NCBI GenBank assembly: GCA_027563935.2
Contig: CM050450.1
Location: 13,251,957 to 13,315,956 of the forward strand
Direction: 5' to 3'
Source of the DNA: Costus lasius
Taxonomy: Eukaryota; Streptophyta; Magnoliopsida; Zingiberales; Costaceae
Length of the DNA: 64,000 bases
The stretch's first letter is position 1, and the number at the start of each line of letters is the position of its first letter. Below are positions 33,419 to 48,753 of this stretch, piece after piece. Made by a program: the position numbers and the translations under genes. The notes beneath the pieces were generated by a model. The model had not been told where the DNA came from. It worked only from the letters and a program-made list of their open reading frames with translations, and ran no database searches.

Positions 33419-36400
33419 ATGGACAATCCATACCGATATCCTCATCACCATCCTCCTCCCTACGACTACCAGAATTCGTCGCCTCAGCCCAACCCCGCCT
33501 CTCCTTATCCACAGCCCTACGCGACTCCTCCATATTTCTACCCCCCCGCACCACCGCCGCCCCATTTGAATATCGTCACCGGCACGCCGTCCCACTACCC
33601 GTCGCAGCACTACCCACCGCCGCCAAACTACCATTTCGATCCATATTTCTACCACCAGCCCTACGTCTACCACCACCAGCCGATCCACCATTCCGCCTCC
33701 GCCCCCATCCACCACCCGCCGTCTCACTACCCGATCAACCATCTTCACTCTAATGTCCGCCCACCCGACCAACCGCCGCCTCCGGCGCATCACCGTGCTG
33801 GGAGTTACGACTTCCCGCACATCGCCGAGCAACCACCGCACCCGACGCACCGCCGTGGTGGGAGTTTCGACTTCCCGCACATCGCCGAGCAACCGCCGCA
33901 TCACCGTGCTGGGAGTTACGACTTCCAGCACCAGCTCCACTCCGATGTTGTGCAGGGGGTCCCATTCGGTGACCCGCATCACGGGGCTATCGTCATGTAT
34001 GGGGAACCGCAGCACGGGGCAATCGTGCCATTCCCTGGGCCGCAGCCATCGAAGGTCAGGGTGTCGCTCAAGGTGCTGCTGCTTCATGGGAGCCTCGACA
34101 TATGGGTGTACGGCGCCAAGAATCTCCCCAACCTGGACATGTTCCACAAGACCTTGGGCGACATGTTTGGCACCCGGATCACGAGCTCTATAACCGGAAA
34201 GGGGGAGCAGGTGGTATCCAACACCAGCGACCCTTATGTAACCATAATGGTGTCTGATGCTGCAATTGGCAGGACATATGTGGTGGACAATAGTGAGAAC
34301 CCTGCTTGGTTGCAGCATTTCAATGTTCCAGTGGCGCACCACGCCGCGGAGGTGGAGTTCTTGGTCAAGGACAGTGACGTTGTTGGGGCGCAGCTTATCG
34401 GCTCGGTTTCGATCTCAGCAGAGCAGATTTACTCAGGCCACAAGGTGGAAGGTTGTTACCCAATTATTGGTCCCAGTGGGAAGCAATGCAAGCCCGGAGC
34501 GGAGCTGCGGCTATCAATTCAGTATATCCCAATCGAGAGGCTCAGCATTTACCACCATGGAGTTGGCGCTGGCCCCAACTACATCGGCGTGCCGGATACC
34601 TATTTCCCTCTCAGGAAAGGTGGGAAGGTCACACTCTATCAAGACGCTCATGTTCCCGATGGTTGTCTCCAGGACCTGATCCTGGGAAATGGAATGTATT
34701 ACCAGCACGGGAAGTGTTGGCACGACATCTATGATGCAATAAGCAATGCTCGTCGTTTGATATACATTGTCGGTTGGTCAGTTTTCCATACTGTTTGTCT
34801 AATAAGAGATTGTGCCAATTCCTCGTCTACCACCCTAGGGGACCTACTCAAGGCCAAATCACAAGAAGGGGTGAGAGTTTTGCTTCTTGTTTGGGACGAT
34901 CCTACCTCCAGGAGCATCTTGGGTTATCGAACAGTAAGGCCCTTCTTTTCCCCCTTTTTTCCTAACGTAAATATCTGACAATTAATTAATCACAAAACCA
35001 ATAAATTATGACTGTGACCAACCCTGTCTAACAGCAAGCTCATAAGATGCCAGTTAGCCTACCCAATAATAACGAATTCACTAATCACATGAAATTCTCT
35101 ATAATCTGCTAGTTCATTAGCCTCCTTACGCACAAGAACTAACTCATATAACTTAAACACACTTAATTCTAGTACCTGATAGGCGTACAAGTCTATTGAA
35201 AGTTAATTTGTTTTTTTCCTTTAGCTGGAGTTACATAATTGCCCTGATTTTGTATTTTCTTTTAGCAATTTGGATTTAGTAATGTGGTATTTTTAACCAG
35301 ATGCCAGGCACTTGGATTCTTCTCAAAGACCATGGCAATGGTGTTAAAGAGTAATTGGTAGAACATTTGGATCACTTGATGCTTCAAACCACCAAAAAGA
35401 TGTTAGAAGCTAGAACATGTTTTGACTAATAACTACTCTTTAAATCACTTCAAGTAAATTAAATGTAAAATTGCTCCATATTATTAATGAGAAAGGCCAC
35501 GGGTCTTATATAGACCAATTTAAGATATATGATGTTCCAAACTCCCGATGTGGGTGTTAAGGCCTATTAGATAAGTTCTCAAGTTGGAGCTTCATGTTAA
35601 TCATTCCCAACATGTCACAAAAGGATAGACAACCTATCAAAAGTAGGAGGTTTGGTGGAAATGTCTTGTTGATTCTCTAAAATAGTGAAGGAAGTGCATA
35701 TCTTTTTAGAGTTAGACATTGCTACAGCTCTTATAAAATGGCAGTCCACTTTAATATATTTTGTCTGCACATGAAACACAAGATTACTTACACTATAGAT
35801 AGTTTCCTGATTGGGATATTTGATAGTTATAGGTTTTTCATGAGGAAATTTTATTCTTTCGTGAAAGATTGTAGCCACATTAACTCGCTGTCAGAATCAT
35901 TGCCTTACATTCAACCTCTACTTTAGACCTTGCAATAATACTTTTATCTTTTGCTTCTCCATGTGACAATATTTCATTAAATATGATACAATAATAAAAA
36001 ATATGTTCACTATCTTTGATGCTACTACCATAATCAACATTAGTATAAAATTCATGTTGTAGGTGTCCATATTTTTCATAAAAATTCCTTTTCCATGGGA
36101 GCCTTTTGAGTACTGAAGAATTCTAACTCTAAGAACTGCTTCCATGTTACTTTGTTTGGTATTCAACATATATTGACTCACTATATCAATAATACAAAAA
36201 ATGTTTGGTCTAGTAACAATAAGATAAATGAGCTTTCTTACAAGTCTAAAATACTATGTCATATCAACATCTTTAATGTCAAACACACTTTTGACTTCAG
36301 CCCAGGAATTCAAAATTTTGAATTTAGCTTCTTCATAACCCCACCCTCCAGCAGAAATTCAACAATTTTAAATTAGAGCTATACCCCCGCCCTATTTGGT

Positions 36401-38021
36401 CCAAGGCAGGGAAAAGGATTCAATTTTTTTTTTTTTTAAAAAAAATTGAAATGCGGCTCACTTTTCACTTCTGAGTTCATAGCCTTTGCCACTGCAGCTG
36501 CTGTGAACTGGCCTTTGTCGCAGCTGCCACAATGATGTTCATAGCCGTTGCCATTCCTTAACAACAGTCTTCTAACAGCTTCAAAGGTTAGGATAGATAG
36601 TTTATTGTGAGGCTTCTCTACTTCACTAAGAATAGATCACTCTAGCTATATGTCAAAGATAAGTCTCATCATCTTCAAGGTACTATAGTTAAATTTAATG
36701 GCAATAACTGTATCTTAAGACAAGAGCTATCAAATTCTCCTTGTCTCAGGCTAGCTTCATCATTTTGCCTCAACTCCTGTAATGATGTATCCTATTTTTA
36801 TTTGATTAAAGTGTTCTTGTATGACTTGTTAGTAGTATGGAGCAAGGTTTAAAGAACCCCTTCCGAACCCACTGGTTGTTTTCAGTTCGTACCGGTTAGG
36901 ACTGAACCAAGGAGCCACGAAGACGCTGATGTGGACGACCTCTCTTCTTCCTCCTTTTTTTCTTCCTTTTCTTTTTCCTCCTCTTCTTTTTTCTCTTCTT
37001 CTGTGCTTCGCCAACTACTCCACCTAGTTCCACCAGTATAGACCCGTTCTTGTCTAATATGGACCAGTACATACTGGTCCGACCGCAGACCAAATCTTCA
37101 ATCCTCAGAACGGAGTCTCCTATATAAAATACTGTTCTATTTTTTCTTCTGTCAAAGAGATATGGGACACTTTATAGAAAACTTATTCTTCATAGAAGAA
37201 TGGTATAAGAGTTTATTCATTGTACTAGGAACTATTTAATCTAAAGCAAGAAGACAAGCCACTTTAGGAATACTATTCTCTACTAAAATCCAAGTGGGAT
37301 AAATTATAGTAATATCACCCACCCATTGTGAATCTAGAAGACCTATTAAAGCAACATTAGGATTTTCTTGTGGCAAAGTTCATGTAAAGTCTTTATTATT
37401 CATATTCTTTTGCACAAAGTAGCCGATGATATTATTTTAGATCTTGAGCATGTCTTACCAGGACTTTGGCGAGTATGCACTTGTTATTCAGTTATTGCAT
37501 AAGAGGATTTTGCTTTTACTGTTGGAGGATCCAAAACTATTCGAAACTGGATGGAACCGAGCTACTCGTAGCGGCAGCAGCATAGGAGGAGTTGTCGGTG
37601 GACGTGCAATGCTTCTCCTTCTCCTCCAACTTTCCTTCTCCTTCCTTCTTTGGCGAACGTGTTGAGCAATGGACATGCATGCTTCTCCTTCCTTTTTCTT
37701 GTTCTCTTTCTTTCTTCTTCTTCTTCTTGTTTTTCTCTGCTCAGCTCTCATGTGTTCCATGTACTGGTAGGGGTGAGCATTATGTATTTACTGATACCGA
37801 ATTTACCAAAAACAATTACTGAATTTTTTTATACTGAAATGTTAAAAACTAAAACCGAACTGAATTTCTTAAAAACCAAAATGTTACTTAACTGAATTTA
37901 CCAAAATTTTTTGGTAAATTATTGAAAGTTAGGCTATTAAGGATTTAGTTAATTGAGTGATGGGTAATTGGGCAATGGGTTTTAGAGTTTTAGTAACTAG
38001 TTATACTATAATAAGATTAGG

Positions 38022-38073
<52 letters not shown>

Positions 38074-41000
38074 TATATTTTAATATGTATTGGTAAATAT
38101 AGTTTTTTACCAAACCAAAAAAGTAAAAAACTGAAATCAAAACCAGAAATCGAATTTTATAAAACTTATTACTAATACCGAAATTCAATTTTTTTTACTA
38201 GACCAAATTTACCAAAATTTTCGGTAATTAGTAAAAACTGAATATATCAAACTTTTTAGTAATTTTCTGAATTTACTAAAAAAATTTGGTACAAACTAGT
38301 TCTGTCGCCCTTGGCAGCATCGCCGGGTATGGATTGGTTTTTTAAATTGTGGCTGACTACGAGGAGCTCATGTAATCCTAGCTACCTTTTCGTTTTCATT
38401 CATTGCTTTGCCTTAGCTAATACAAGTATAGCTTTGTGGCCCTTTTGTCTTCCCCGTATATCTTAGATTTTGGGGCTTCATCGTATATGATAAGTGATCA
38501 TAAATTATTTTTGGATTTCTATACTTCTACTTCTCATACCTCTATTTTTATTGCTCTTAGGTTCTTTTGCTCTTGTTTGAGGATATGGGTCCATTTCTCT
38601 ATCTTCTAAGATTTCTTTATATACCTACACTTTCCATTAGCTCTCTCTCTTACAAAATCTTTAAGTTGTTATGTAACCTTTTTTGCTCACATATTGTACC
38701 TTTCAGGACTTGTAGAAGAAGGCAATAATTGATGGAGAGTATGTGTCCGGTGCCATCTACTACTTTAATAATAGATTTTTATCAATTTTTTCTGCCACTA
38801 GGACTTCTTATCACTAGCATTGCGTCTCGGCCACCCATATCTATAAAGTATAAATTAATTATTTTCTTTATTTTATTTTTTATTTTTCATTGTAAAGCAT
38901 GTCAACTTGGTAAGCACTATCATGTATTTTACAAATAATTCTACTAGTAATATTATATCTCCTTTTGAGTAAATATTTTGGGCTCTAATCCTATATTAAT
39001 TTTGTTTTCTTATTTTGTAACCTTTATTGATGATTATTATTACATGACTTAGCTATATTTTGAAAGAATAGATCTAACTTCTTTGATGTCTTTCATAAAT
39101 TTTATAATGAAAAATCAGTTTGATATATTTATTAAAGTCTACCTTTTGCATCTCTTGGGACGTCATTCACCAAATCATTTAATTCTTATATCTCTCAATA
39201 GAATTGTGTACTATGATGTTTATCCTTTTAGATCATGACAAGCCGAGCCCTTGATCTGGATATAGGTATTTTTTTTCTTAAATACTCTCACATACAAAAG
39301 GATTGTAGATATTATGGTCTTATTTGATACAAGTAATACACCTTTGTTGATGTTACCTTTTATGAGACTTTGAGATTATCTAATAGGTTTGATGTGATGG
39401 TCTTTACTATGTCATTTGTGCCACTTCCTTTTTCCTTGCCTTTATAGCTTGACCTCACCAGTACTAATAACTCTCATCTAGTCATACTACCACCCCTGGT
39501 ATCATCATCGTCATACTCAACTGCTGCCATCACCTCCTGCAATGCTGGTCTACCACCTCTAAATTCTAATTTACCCATTTTACTATAACAGACCCGTTTC
39601 TTGTTACATATGACAATTTATCTTTATCTTCATGTTTTTTGTCTTTTATATTATCCTTTTCTACTAAGGTTTTAAATTTCCCTCCATACTAGTCTAGTGT
39701 CAGACTAGTATGTAACAGTTAGTATCGGCACATGATACCAATGATTCAAGTTGGTACCATTATATATATACACATATTGCACCGATCTTGTACCAGAATT
39801 GGTAAACACTGATATGTGCCGTTTGGACCAAGCTACGTGGAATAGTTTTTAAAAAGCATTATTTTCTACTATTTTCATACTTATGTATACTCCTGAGTGG
39901 TAGCAAGCTATGAATGATGAAGTGGAGGTATGAGAACTTATTCCAAGACTCATGTTGTGTTAGGCTTCTTCTTGGTGGATGAGGGTGTAAACTATCAAGT
40001 ACAATCATGCTGACACTGTTTAGTAGACTTGTAGTAAAGAGTTTTACTTAAACCTATGTAATAGATTACCTTGTGACTTTTTCTTTGGTCGCTAGATTAA
40101 CTTTAGAGCATTATTCTCTTTCGTTACCAATCAAATTAGATCATGCTTCATATAAAATTGAAAAACACTTTCTTACCTGATGATCTTCCTAAAGATGTCT
40201 ATATAGATGACTATAAGAGTAACCTCCAAAGTACATTGCTCAAAGAAAGAAACAAAGATGTAAAATGAAGAAAAGCTATATATGAACTTAAACAAAGTCC
40301 AAAAGCATAATTTGATAAGTCCTATATGGTAGTACAACTTGGACTCAAATGCAACAAAACAAAACATTCTATTTTTAGTAGGCAAAAAAACTTCCTTGGG
40401 GGTGTTATTTTTGTAGTTTATGTGAATGATGCTCTCCTCACTGATAGTGATACTAGAGGCATTCAATAAGTAAGAAATCATTTAAAGAATAGGTTTATTA
40501 TAAAACATATTGGAAAACCTAGATATTTCTTTGGAACAAAAGTGCTTGCAAGACCAAAGGATTGCATCTTTATAAAAGGAATAATGCCTTTGATCTTCTT
40601 GAAGACTTAGTCTTCTTGGATATAGACCTTATGACACGCCAATGACTAATGACCTAGCAATGACTATGGTTCCAACGACTGTGACCCAACTAAGTATCAT
40701 TGTTTATTAGGGTCACAACCATTGGAAGGTGCTTTATAGTTTCTTTGTTACATAAAGTGCACTTAATAAGAATTCCTTCTGTTGAACAAATAAATATCTT
40801 AAAGTAGAATCTCTAACTAAGTACAATTAACTAACAGATCATTTTAATGCTGAAATAAGAACAAAGACATTTCATATATTACAAAATGATATCCTAGTAG
40901 GTTTATTCAATTATTTTCACTTAAAATGTTTGCAAAACTAATTTACTATTAAACCATGATCTTTCCTAGTCCTGCATGCAATTTGTCCTATTCTCTCGTT

Positions 41001-44000
41001 GAATTGAACCTTCTATACGCATCAAAGCTCCAGTTTTATGTCTATTTGGAGAATGATGCTTATTCTCTTCTGTGTTGGGTTTGGTTTGTCATCTTGATAT
41101 TGTTTCAGTTTGAGTTATCCAACAGCTCTTACTATTATATCTAATATCCCTCAATCTTTGTATCGAAGTTTCTAGGATAGGGAGTTAAAACCAATGCAGA
41201 AATGAACAAATCTAGATTTAGCAGATGAGCAGATCATAACACGAGTAGTTTATCACATTTGTATTCCCACACGTTCGGACAATTGGTGACATCCAATTGA
41301 GGCTAGCATATATAAAAACTGAGGCAAAAATTTTCTTCTCTCAAAACTAACTCAAATCATTTCAATTTTCTATCTCCTGCTGGTGCAGCAACCTTGTAGC
41401 AATCCTGTGTTCACTAAAGCTTCATGTTTTTTTTTTCTGTAAAACAATCGATCACTTCAATTATTATACTATTCTGTCCAATGAAATGCAGGATGGCTTA
41501 ATGGGAACCCGTGATGAAGAGACTCGCCGCTTTTTCAAGCACTCGTCTGTACAAATTTTGCTCTGTCCTCGTTCAGCTGGTAAAAAACACAGTTTTGCCA
41601 AACAACAGGTTACCGCTGTCAACTGTTCTTAGATACCTATTTCCATGGCTTATCATTATGTCTATTCTTGTCAATTTTGTTTCTGCATGGTGTCTGCACG
41701 TTGACATGTGGTTAAACCTTGCATAATTGAAATGTTAGATTTTAGTTTTATTAATTGTTTTATAAAATGGCAGGTTGCCACTGCCCATTGTTCTTAGGTT
41801 CCCCTTTGCAGGAATCAATCACTATAGATTTTAACTTTGTTAATTTAGTCAAGCATTGCCCTTTTGTGGCATGATAATGTGCTAATTCTATTTGGCATAA
41901 CATGTGTTCATTGTTGCAAGGTTTAAAATTTAAGTTTACATTGGTGTTGACTCCAAATTGTATAGTTCGGTACATACTGGCACATGGTATTGATATTTTA
42001 TATATACTATATAATATATACTATATTAATACAGAATATGTTTTATGTACTGGTATATAGTTGGAGTTGGACCAATAAGTACCATATGATATTTAACATA
42101 AAAATATGCAATGTTGTACTGGAGTCTGGTTGGATGTAGTTATGCCTCCATGTACACAATAAATCTACCTACTCAGCATAGCATCGCAAGACAAGAATAT
42201 TATGCATCGCTCAGCTACAATCTCTAAGTATTTAAGAATAATTTGTGTAAAAGATATCAATAAAGCATAAATGATCTACTGTTATGTTCTCTATGAATAA
42301 CAATATGTACTGAACCATTTTCTAATTGGAAAGCTCTTATATCAGGAAACTGGAACCATATACACTCATCATCAAAAACAAGTGGTTGTGGATGCTGATG
42401 CTGGTGACAATAGAAGAAGAATAATAGCTTTCATTGGAGGCCTTGACTTGTGTGGCGGGAGGTACGACACTCCCAACCATCCCTTATTTAGGACACTACA
42501 AACAGTGCATAAGGATGACTATCACAATCCCAATTTTCTGGTAATTACTTAACGTTCATTGTTGTAAGCTTGTTAAGCTTGTTTTTGTTTTCATCTTTCC
42601 GCCTAAAATGTATTCCTGTGGGACTTATTACTTGATTTTTTTTTTTCTATTTGCATTCCTTTCAAGACATTTGTATGTGATGGGCTTGTCGCAAATACAT
42701 GGCTTGTCGAAATAATATATAAATATTATCCCACAAGGACCAATGGTCAAGTACTAACTAATTCGAAGATTGTTCGCTAGATGAATAAAAATGGAGTTGA
42801 TTTAAATTTAGTTAAATTAAACTACTAAATTAACTAACAGAAGGTAACAAAGTAATGTATTCAAGTTAAGAGAGATCAAGACTTCAAATTCACCACACTA
42901 TGTCACATGATATAAATAACAAAATTTATCTTATTAAAGAACTTTACTGTGTAGAAGGGGATTGCCCCCTTTCGACTGTATAATCCAGTATCTACCCAAG
43001 TTATTTTCCTACTTTCGTGGTCATTAACTCGAAATAAACTCAATGAGTTCTCGATAAATTATATAATCCCTTAAATCAATTGCTTCTACTTTCGTGCCCC
43101 AATTGAACTGTTCAAATATTGTAGATTCGACGTCGTAATTCACTTTTCAGTTTTTCTTGCGACGTCTAATAACATGTTAACCTTGGCCAAGGATAAACGC
43201 ATAATAAGCGCAACAATATTTAAATCAAGCACAAGAAAATCTCTTTAAAAGATAAAAATCAAGTTTTAATTCATAAAATGATACAGCGGGCTACGCCCTA
43301 GTCCTAATTAAGAGTTTACGCTAACATTATCATTGTTCAAGCACAAATCTCTCAAACATCAATTACAATCGCAAAATAAATAGAGGAAATTCCTAGGAGG
43401 AATAAATCTAGGACTCCCTCAGATAGATCAATGAAGACTATGCAGATTTAGGCCTCCAAACGAAGGGAAATCGGTACAGTCGTTGCCTGGTTGCCCTCGC
43501 CATCGCCTGCACAAAATCCACCTCCAAAAGTTGCCAAAGGGCCCTTGAAACCTTCCAAAAACTCCCTAAATCCCTTCAAGAACTTCCAAAAGAGTTTGCC
43601 CAAAATCTGGCTAAAAAACGAGCCAAATCGGGCAAGAAGCGGGTTTGAAATCACGGCTGGTGGATGAAAGGTGGGCAATAGTCTTATGGCTTTCTGTGAA
43701 GTGTGTTCGAAATAATTACGGCTGTGATAATTGGTCATAATCTTGTTGGTGAGATTCTGTCGAAGCGCGTGCGTCGAGAGAATTATGACCATGATAGAAA
43801 TTACGAATGGGTCATAATTTTTACTATGCAAACTCCTCAAATTTGTATGCTGAGAATTTCATGACCATGATATCTGTCACGGCTTGACCATGATTTCTTT
43901 GGGTCATCCAAAAATTATGGACATGATAATTGTCACATATGGGCCATAATTTCTACAAAATTCTTATTTGAATGAAATTTTATGGACAATTTTGTCTTGA

Positions 44001-47000
44001 CGTCTGCAATCCATCTACAAAATGCTTAGGTTGAGGGCAGTAGAAAAGGACCAAACGGTTTATAGATTAATAGGTGATGCGTGAGCTTGCAACCACTCAA
44101 ATTGGTTTCTTAAAGCCTGCAAACCTTTGCCAGCATTGCCACATAGCCCAACATAGCCCAAGCCCAAATCTCTTAAACAAAAAAAAGATCTTTCAATGTC
44201 AATTGATTACTAAACCTCATATTTAGGAAAGTATAAGACTCTTTAGAGTATAAATCTAAAGATTCAAGAAACTAGTAAATGGATTAACTTTAGGTGATTG
44301 GAGAATGATGAATTCAAGAGTGGTGCTCCATCTTGCGCATACCACTATGCTGCTACTACCAGGAAAACCCATAATTTTAGTTGAAATTGTTATCTTACTT
44401 ACTATAGTAGGAGTTCTTTACTAAAGTGCATAACAAAAGCCACTGCTACATCTAAGATGAGCAGACTCTTTGGAATAATAGATGGTTGCACCCGACTTAA
44501 ACCCTACTAAACTAGCATGGTCTACTACCGTTTGTTACTACTATAATTAACTAGCATGGTATGCTACTGTTTGTTAGACTACTATAATTGGGGCGAACAC
44601 AGGTATTGAGATTTGAGACTAATTAAGGATACATATAAGACACTTTGTAGGTAGCTTTTGTGTTGTATCCTTTATATCCTTCATGATCTACTCTCAAACT
44701 CTAAAGGTAAGGTGGATCTCATCTTGTCATAGTTGTCTAAGGCATTTGTTTATTATTTTGCTTCTGTTGATCCCTTGCCTTTTCTATGATACTGGAATAT
44801 AACATCTCCTTCGTATCTACTAAAATATTCTTGATTGTCTTCATTGGTTCATCTTATGTTATATGTTATATCAACTCTCAAGTTGTTGCTGCATCGTCAC
44901 CACTACCTTTATCTCCTCTAGCTCTATTGTCGGTCATGAATCTCCATAGTCTTGTGCAAATGGCTAGTGTAAGTAGAAAAACCAAATGACTAGTTTTCTA
45001 GCCATCAAGGACATTACTTATTATATGTTTGACACACCAATATATGGTATACCAAGCACTGATATACAAAGGGTATAATTTTAGGAGTTGGCTTGTACCA
45101 CCTGAATTCAAAGGCTTGAAGAAGGCAACAAATGGATTAATATTGGGTGATTAGAGATAGATGAATTCAAGGGTGGTGCTACTGTTGCCTCCTTTGTCTC
45201 GTTGGCCAAAGATATCTCATGACTTAATATTATTTATATGTATTTATACATATTGGAATACTAATATAGTTAGAGGTGGCCGCCGCAACCCACATTAGCT
45301 CGACAAAGCCTAAGCTAGGCACGACATAACTTGTTGACCAATCAATAGGCCATGGGTGGCATAGGAACCGGTTGGGCTCAATCAAGGTATTTAGGCATGA
45401 CACTCTAGGCTAGACACGTCATGGTCTGTGGGTCTGGCATGTTTCAACTTTTTTTTAATTCAAATCTCAAATAGTTTTATACCTATTTGCCTTTATAAAA
45501 TGTCCTTAAAAATTAAAAATAAGGGCATAGTTGTCTTTTAATTATAAAAACACTATTTTCCCAAAATTTTTAAATTTTTTCATATTTTAAATAATAATAA
45601 TATTATTATTGGTTTAAAAATTTATGTTGTGCAAATTTTTTCGCATGCTGAGTGTCATGCCAGGTTGCATAAAGTTTTTACCATGTCGTGGGGCCAAATG
45701 ACCAATATATGTCGGTATGCATTGGATCATACCAATATGCTTCGATATTAGTACACCAATACGAGATGCTTTTTAAAACTTTGGTTTCAACCATATTTTT
45801 TTCCAAAGGATCACAAAAAATTATTCTAATGTGTTCCATTATTAAGTTATATTGTAAATTAAGATGCCATATAAATTTATGATAAAGAAACTTTCCTAGG
45901 TAATATTGTAAAACCTGTGGAGGGTGCTTTTGAGAAACTCAACGAGAATTATGACTTATAAAGGTCATATTTAATTTTGAGGTTCTTTTTTGTTCATTTC
46001 TCAATTGACTATGTATTTGGTGACACCCACTCAAGGCAATTTTTGGGAATCATCTTAACCGACTTAGGAGATCCAACAAATGATCAAACCTATGATCAAT
46101 ATTTTATATGATTTTGTTTATTGCATGATAAGCGATGGAATTAGCTAGCTACCAACTTTATAGGGGTGGGAAAGGGATGATATGACATAAGGATTAAGGT
46201 CTAGTAGGATTGTGGTCATTGACTTATTGCTTGAGCTTGTCATGGTTAGTAGGATTGTGGTCAATGACACATTGCATTTTTTGCTTGAGAGGTGACTCAT
46301 TAGAGAGTTTCTTATTAGTGATGTTCGAGAATTGGTCAAAGTAGGATCTATACCTAGGGTGTTTTAATAGGATCAATGACACATTGTATTTCTTCCTTAA
46401 CAACTTATATTCTATATAGTATCTTATTTTAAGACTTAAAGAAAAGTTGTTGTAAAAATGTATAGGGGCTAGTAGGCACAATCTTTTGGAGATTTTGCTC
46501 TTAGAAGTGTGCCCTTATCCTCCTTTGGAGGTATTCAGCTTAAATTTTCATGTTCTAATATTAAAAATGCTGTGTCTATTGTAATGGGTGGCATCAAGGT
46601 TCTATGGTCATGGATTTCCTTTACTGACATCCATAGAATTAACATCACATTCAATTTGGTTGTGTTATATGATCAAGTGGATGATCAAATATCATTGGGT
46701 ATTAGGCATACTTGCATGATTTACTCAAACAATTAGCTAAGGTTGGTGGTGGGGCTGTAAATTACTTTTTCAATTATACATAAGGCTCTTATCATGCCCC
46801 GATAGGTATTTGGCCCCAACCGGTAGCCCACCTATGGCATATGACAATTGGACCTGCTAATTCAGCACGACCTATCAACTAATAACATCAAATCAATAGT
46901 AAAAGTCTAAAAAATCTATACAACATCATAACAACCTCTGTCAACACCGATGAGACAAATATCCTAGCCACATAGCTAAAACATCACCATATATACACAC

Positions 47001-48722
47001 ACACGTACTGATACCAATACCCTACCCGGGAGTCCTCTATCACTATCTATCTACGCCTGATCCGCCCGTGACGGACAACACTATGACCTAAAATAAAACA
47101 CATGAGCAGGAGTTATTAGCTAGAAGGGCTAAGTAGGGATTAATTAGTGCAATATTTACTAAGGGAAATCATATCATACATACATACAACATAATCTAAC
47201 AGGATACACCAAATATGTACTTTGTAAACTATGCTCAAATATCATAAATATATATTATTACACTTAATAATACAGGGCTAAGGGTTAACTCGTCCCTAAT
47301 GGACACGCACTTATATCTAAGTGGTCCCCAGTGTCAGCTAGCATACTATAAATAATTGCTCGTCAACAGTCCGCTGGTACTACATCTAGTACCCAACCAT
47401 ACCCGTGCAATCATAGCACAATTATATGATGATAACAACATAGTCTACGAGGTCGTCTTCCATAGCACTATGTAGATCCGGCCTCAAAACACATCTGATT
47501 GACACTCCACCGCCTCCAGTACAACTCGAATAACTAATATACTATGCTAGAGAGCACACATGCAATGTGAATAAGTGTAAAATCCCAGTAATCTGGGATA
47601 AGAATATATTATGCAACAAAACATAAATAATTATTCATAATCATGCACAATGGAATAATAATCTAATGGAAAGGATAACAAATTAACCATAGAGTAAATC
47701 AGCAAGACGTCCCTAACTAAGCGGTAACAGCAAACTGTAGGATGCCTTCTAACCAAGCGGTAGACACCTTGATCAAAGTATAGGAAAAGATCCCTACCTG
47801 CCACTATAGGTATGACTAATCTCGATCTCGATGTCCAAGCGAAGCCTGCTCGTCCAAGTCTATAGCCCTTACATAGAAATGAAATCCACGTATATTAATC
47901 TTCCTGTTTAAACCATATTACTATACATATATTTATTTATTTATTTTCTCTTTTCTTGGTTTACTTTCACGGTAATTATTGATGTTCGTACCATCTAATC
48001 CTCTACCATTTATATGTAGTTATCAGTGTATTTTAAATAAATACTCGTCTAAGACTATAGGCATGTAGGATTTCTTTAATTAAATACGTACGAGGCAAGT
48101 TATGCACTAACCTCTTCCACAGCATATGTGGACGCACCAATCGTCGGGGTCGAATGGACGTCGCTGGAAAGTTCACCAGAAAGTTTGCCGGAACAATACT
48201 TCATCTCCGGCGCCGGCGGACTCTTCCGAAGTTGCAGATGGTGGTGTCGCATAGCTCGTCGGAGTAGCAAGAGGCGTGAACAAACCTTCGCCGGAAATCG
48301 TCGAAACCACCTGGAACTGACAGAAAGTGATAGGAAACCACCAGGACTAGTCGCCAACCTCGCCCAAGCTTAATGGCGAGTATCGGAACTTCTGGGGTAG
48401 AGAGGCGTCCCCGGAGTTGGGGTTCGGTGCGCCCATGTCCAGTTGCGTCTCGCCGCACGAAGCAGCGTGGGAAGGAGGAAAGGGTTGGAGCTCGTCACTG
48501 AAGGTAGGAGCTCGTCAAAGTTCAACACTGGTGTCTGCTTGCCGAACACACGAGAGAGGGCAACATGAGTATGAGAGATGCGAGCAGAAGGAGGCTTGTG
48601 GTGAAGGGAAGAAGCAAGTGAGGGAGAAGAGAAAAGAGAGAGAGATCGGGTCTCATGCATTGAGAGAGAGAAGAGAGAGATGGGGATGGGACAAAGCAGT
48701 GTCTCATCCCATCGATCACATC

Positions 48723-48753
<31 letters not shown>

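Larger units (their letters stand above)
36600..41000 (+). mobile_element. Decayed Ty1/copia element, plus strand, with later insertions
   Basis: Ordered copia fragments survive on the plus strand: gag-like TIVKFNGNN (about 36686) and VKEIWDTL (about 37150); the segment after integrase, [12 protein letters not shown] (about 39280) and FVDVTFYE (about 39345); reverse transcriptase [12 protein letters not shown] (about 39893), [14 protein letters not shown] (about 40413; the family has YVDD) and [13 protein letters not shown] (about 40497). Stops and frameshifts are everywhere and no LTR was recognised. Two later repeats (36846-37107 and 37770-38300) interrupt it. It is an old insertion. Confidence 0.75.

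Noticed and set aside
33374..34342. 322-codon minus-strand frame opposite PLD exon 1
   Set aside because: It is antisense to the Pro/His-rich coding repeats, where stop codons are rare on both strands. The sense strand carries an unmistakable PLD.
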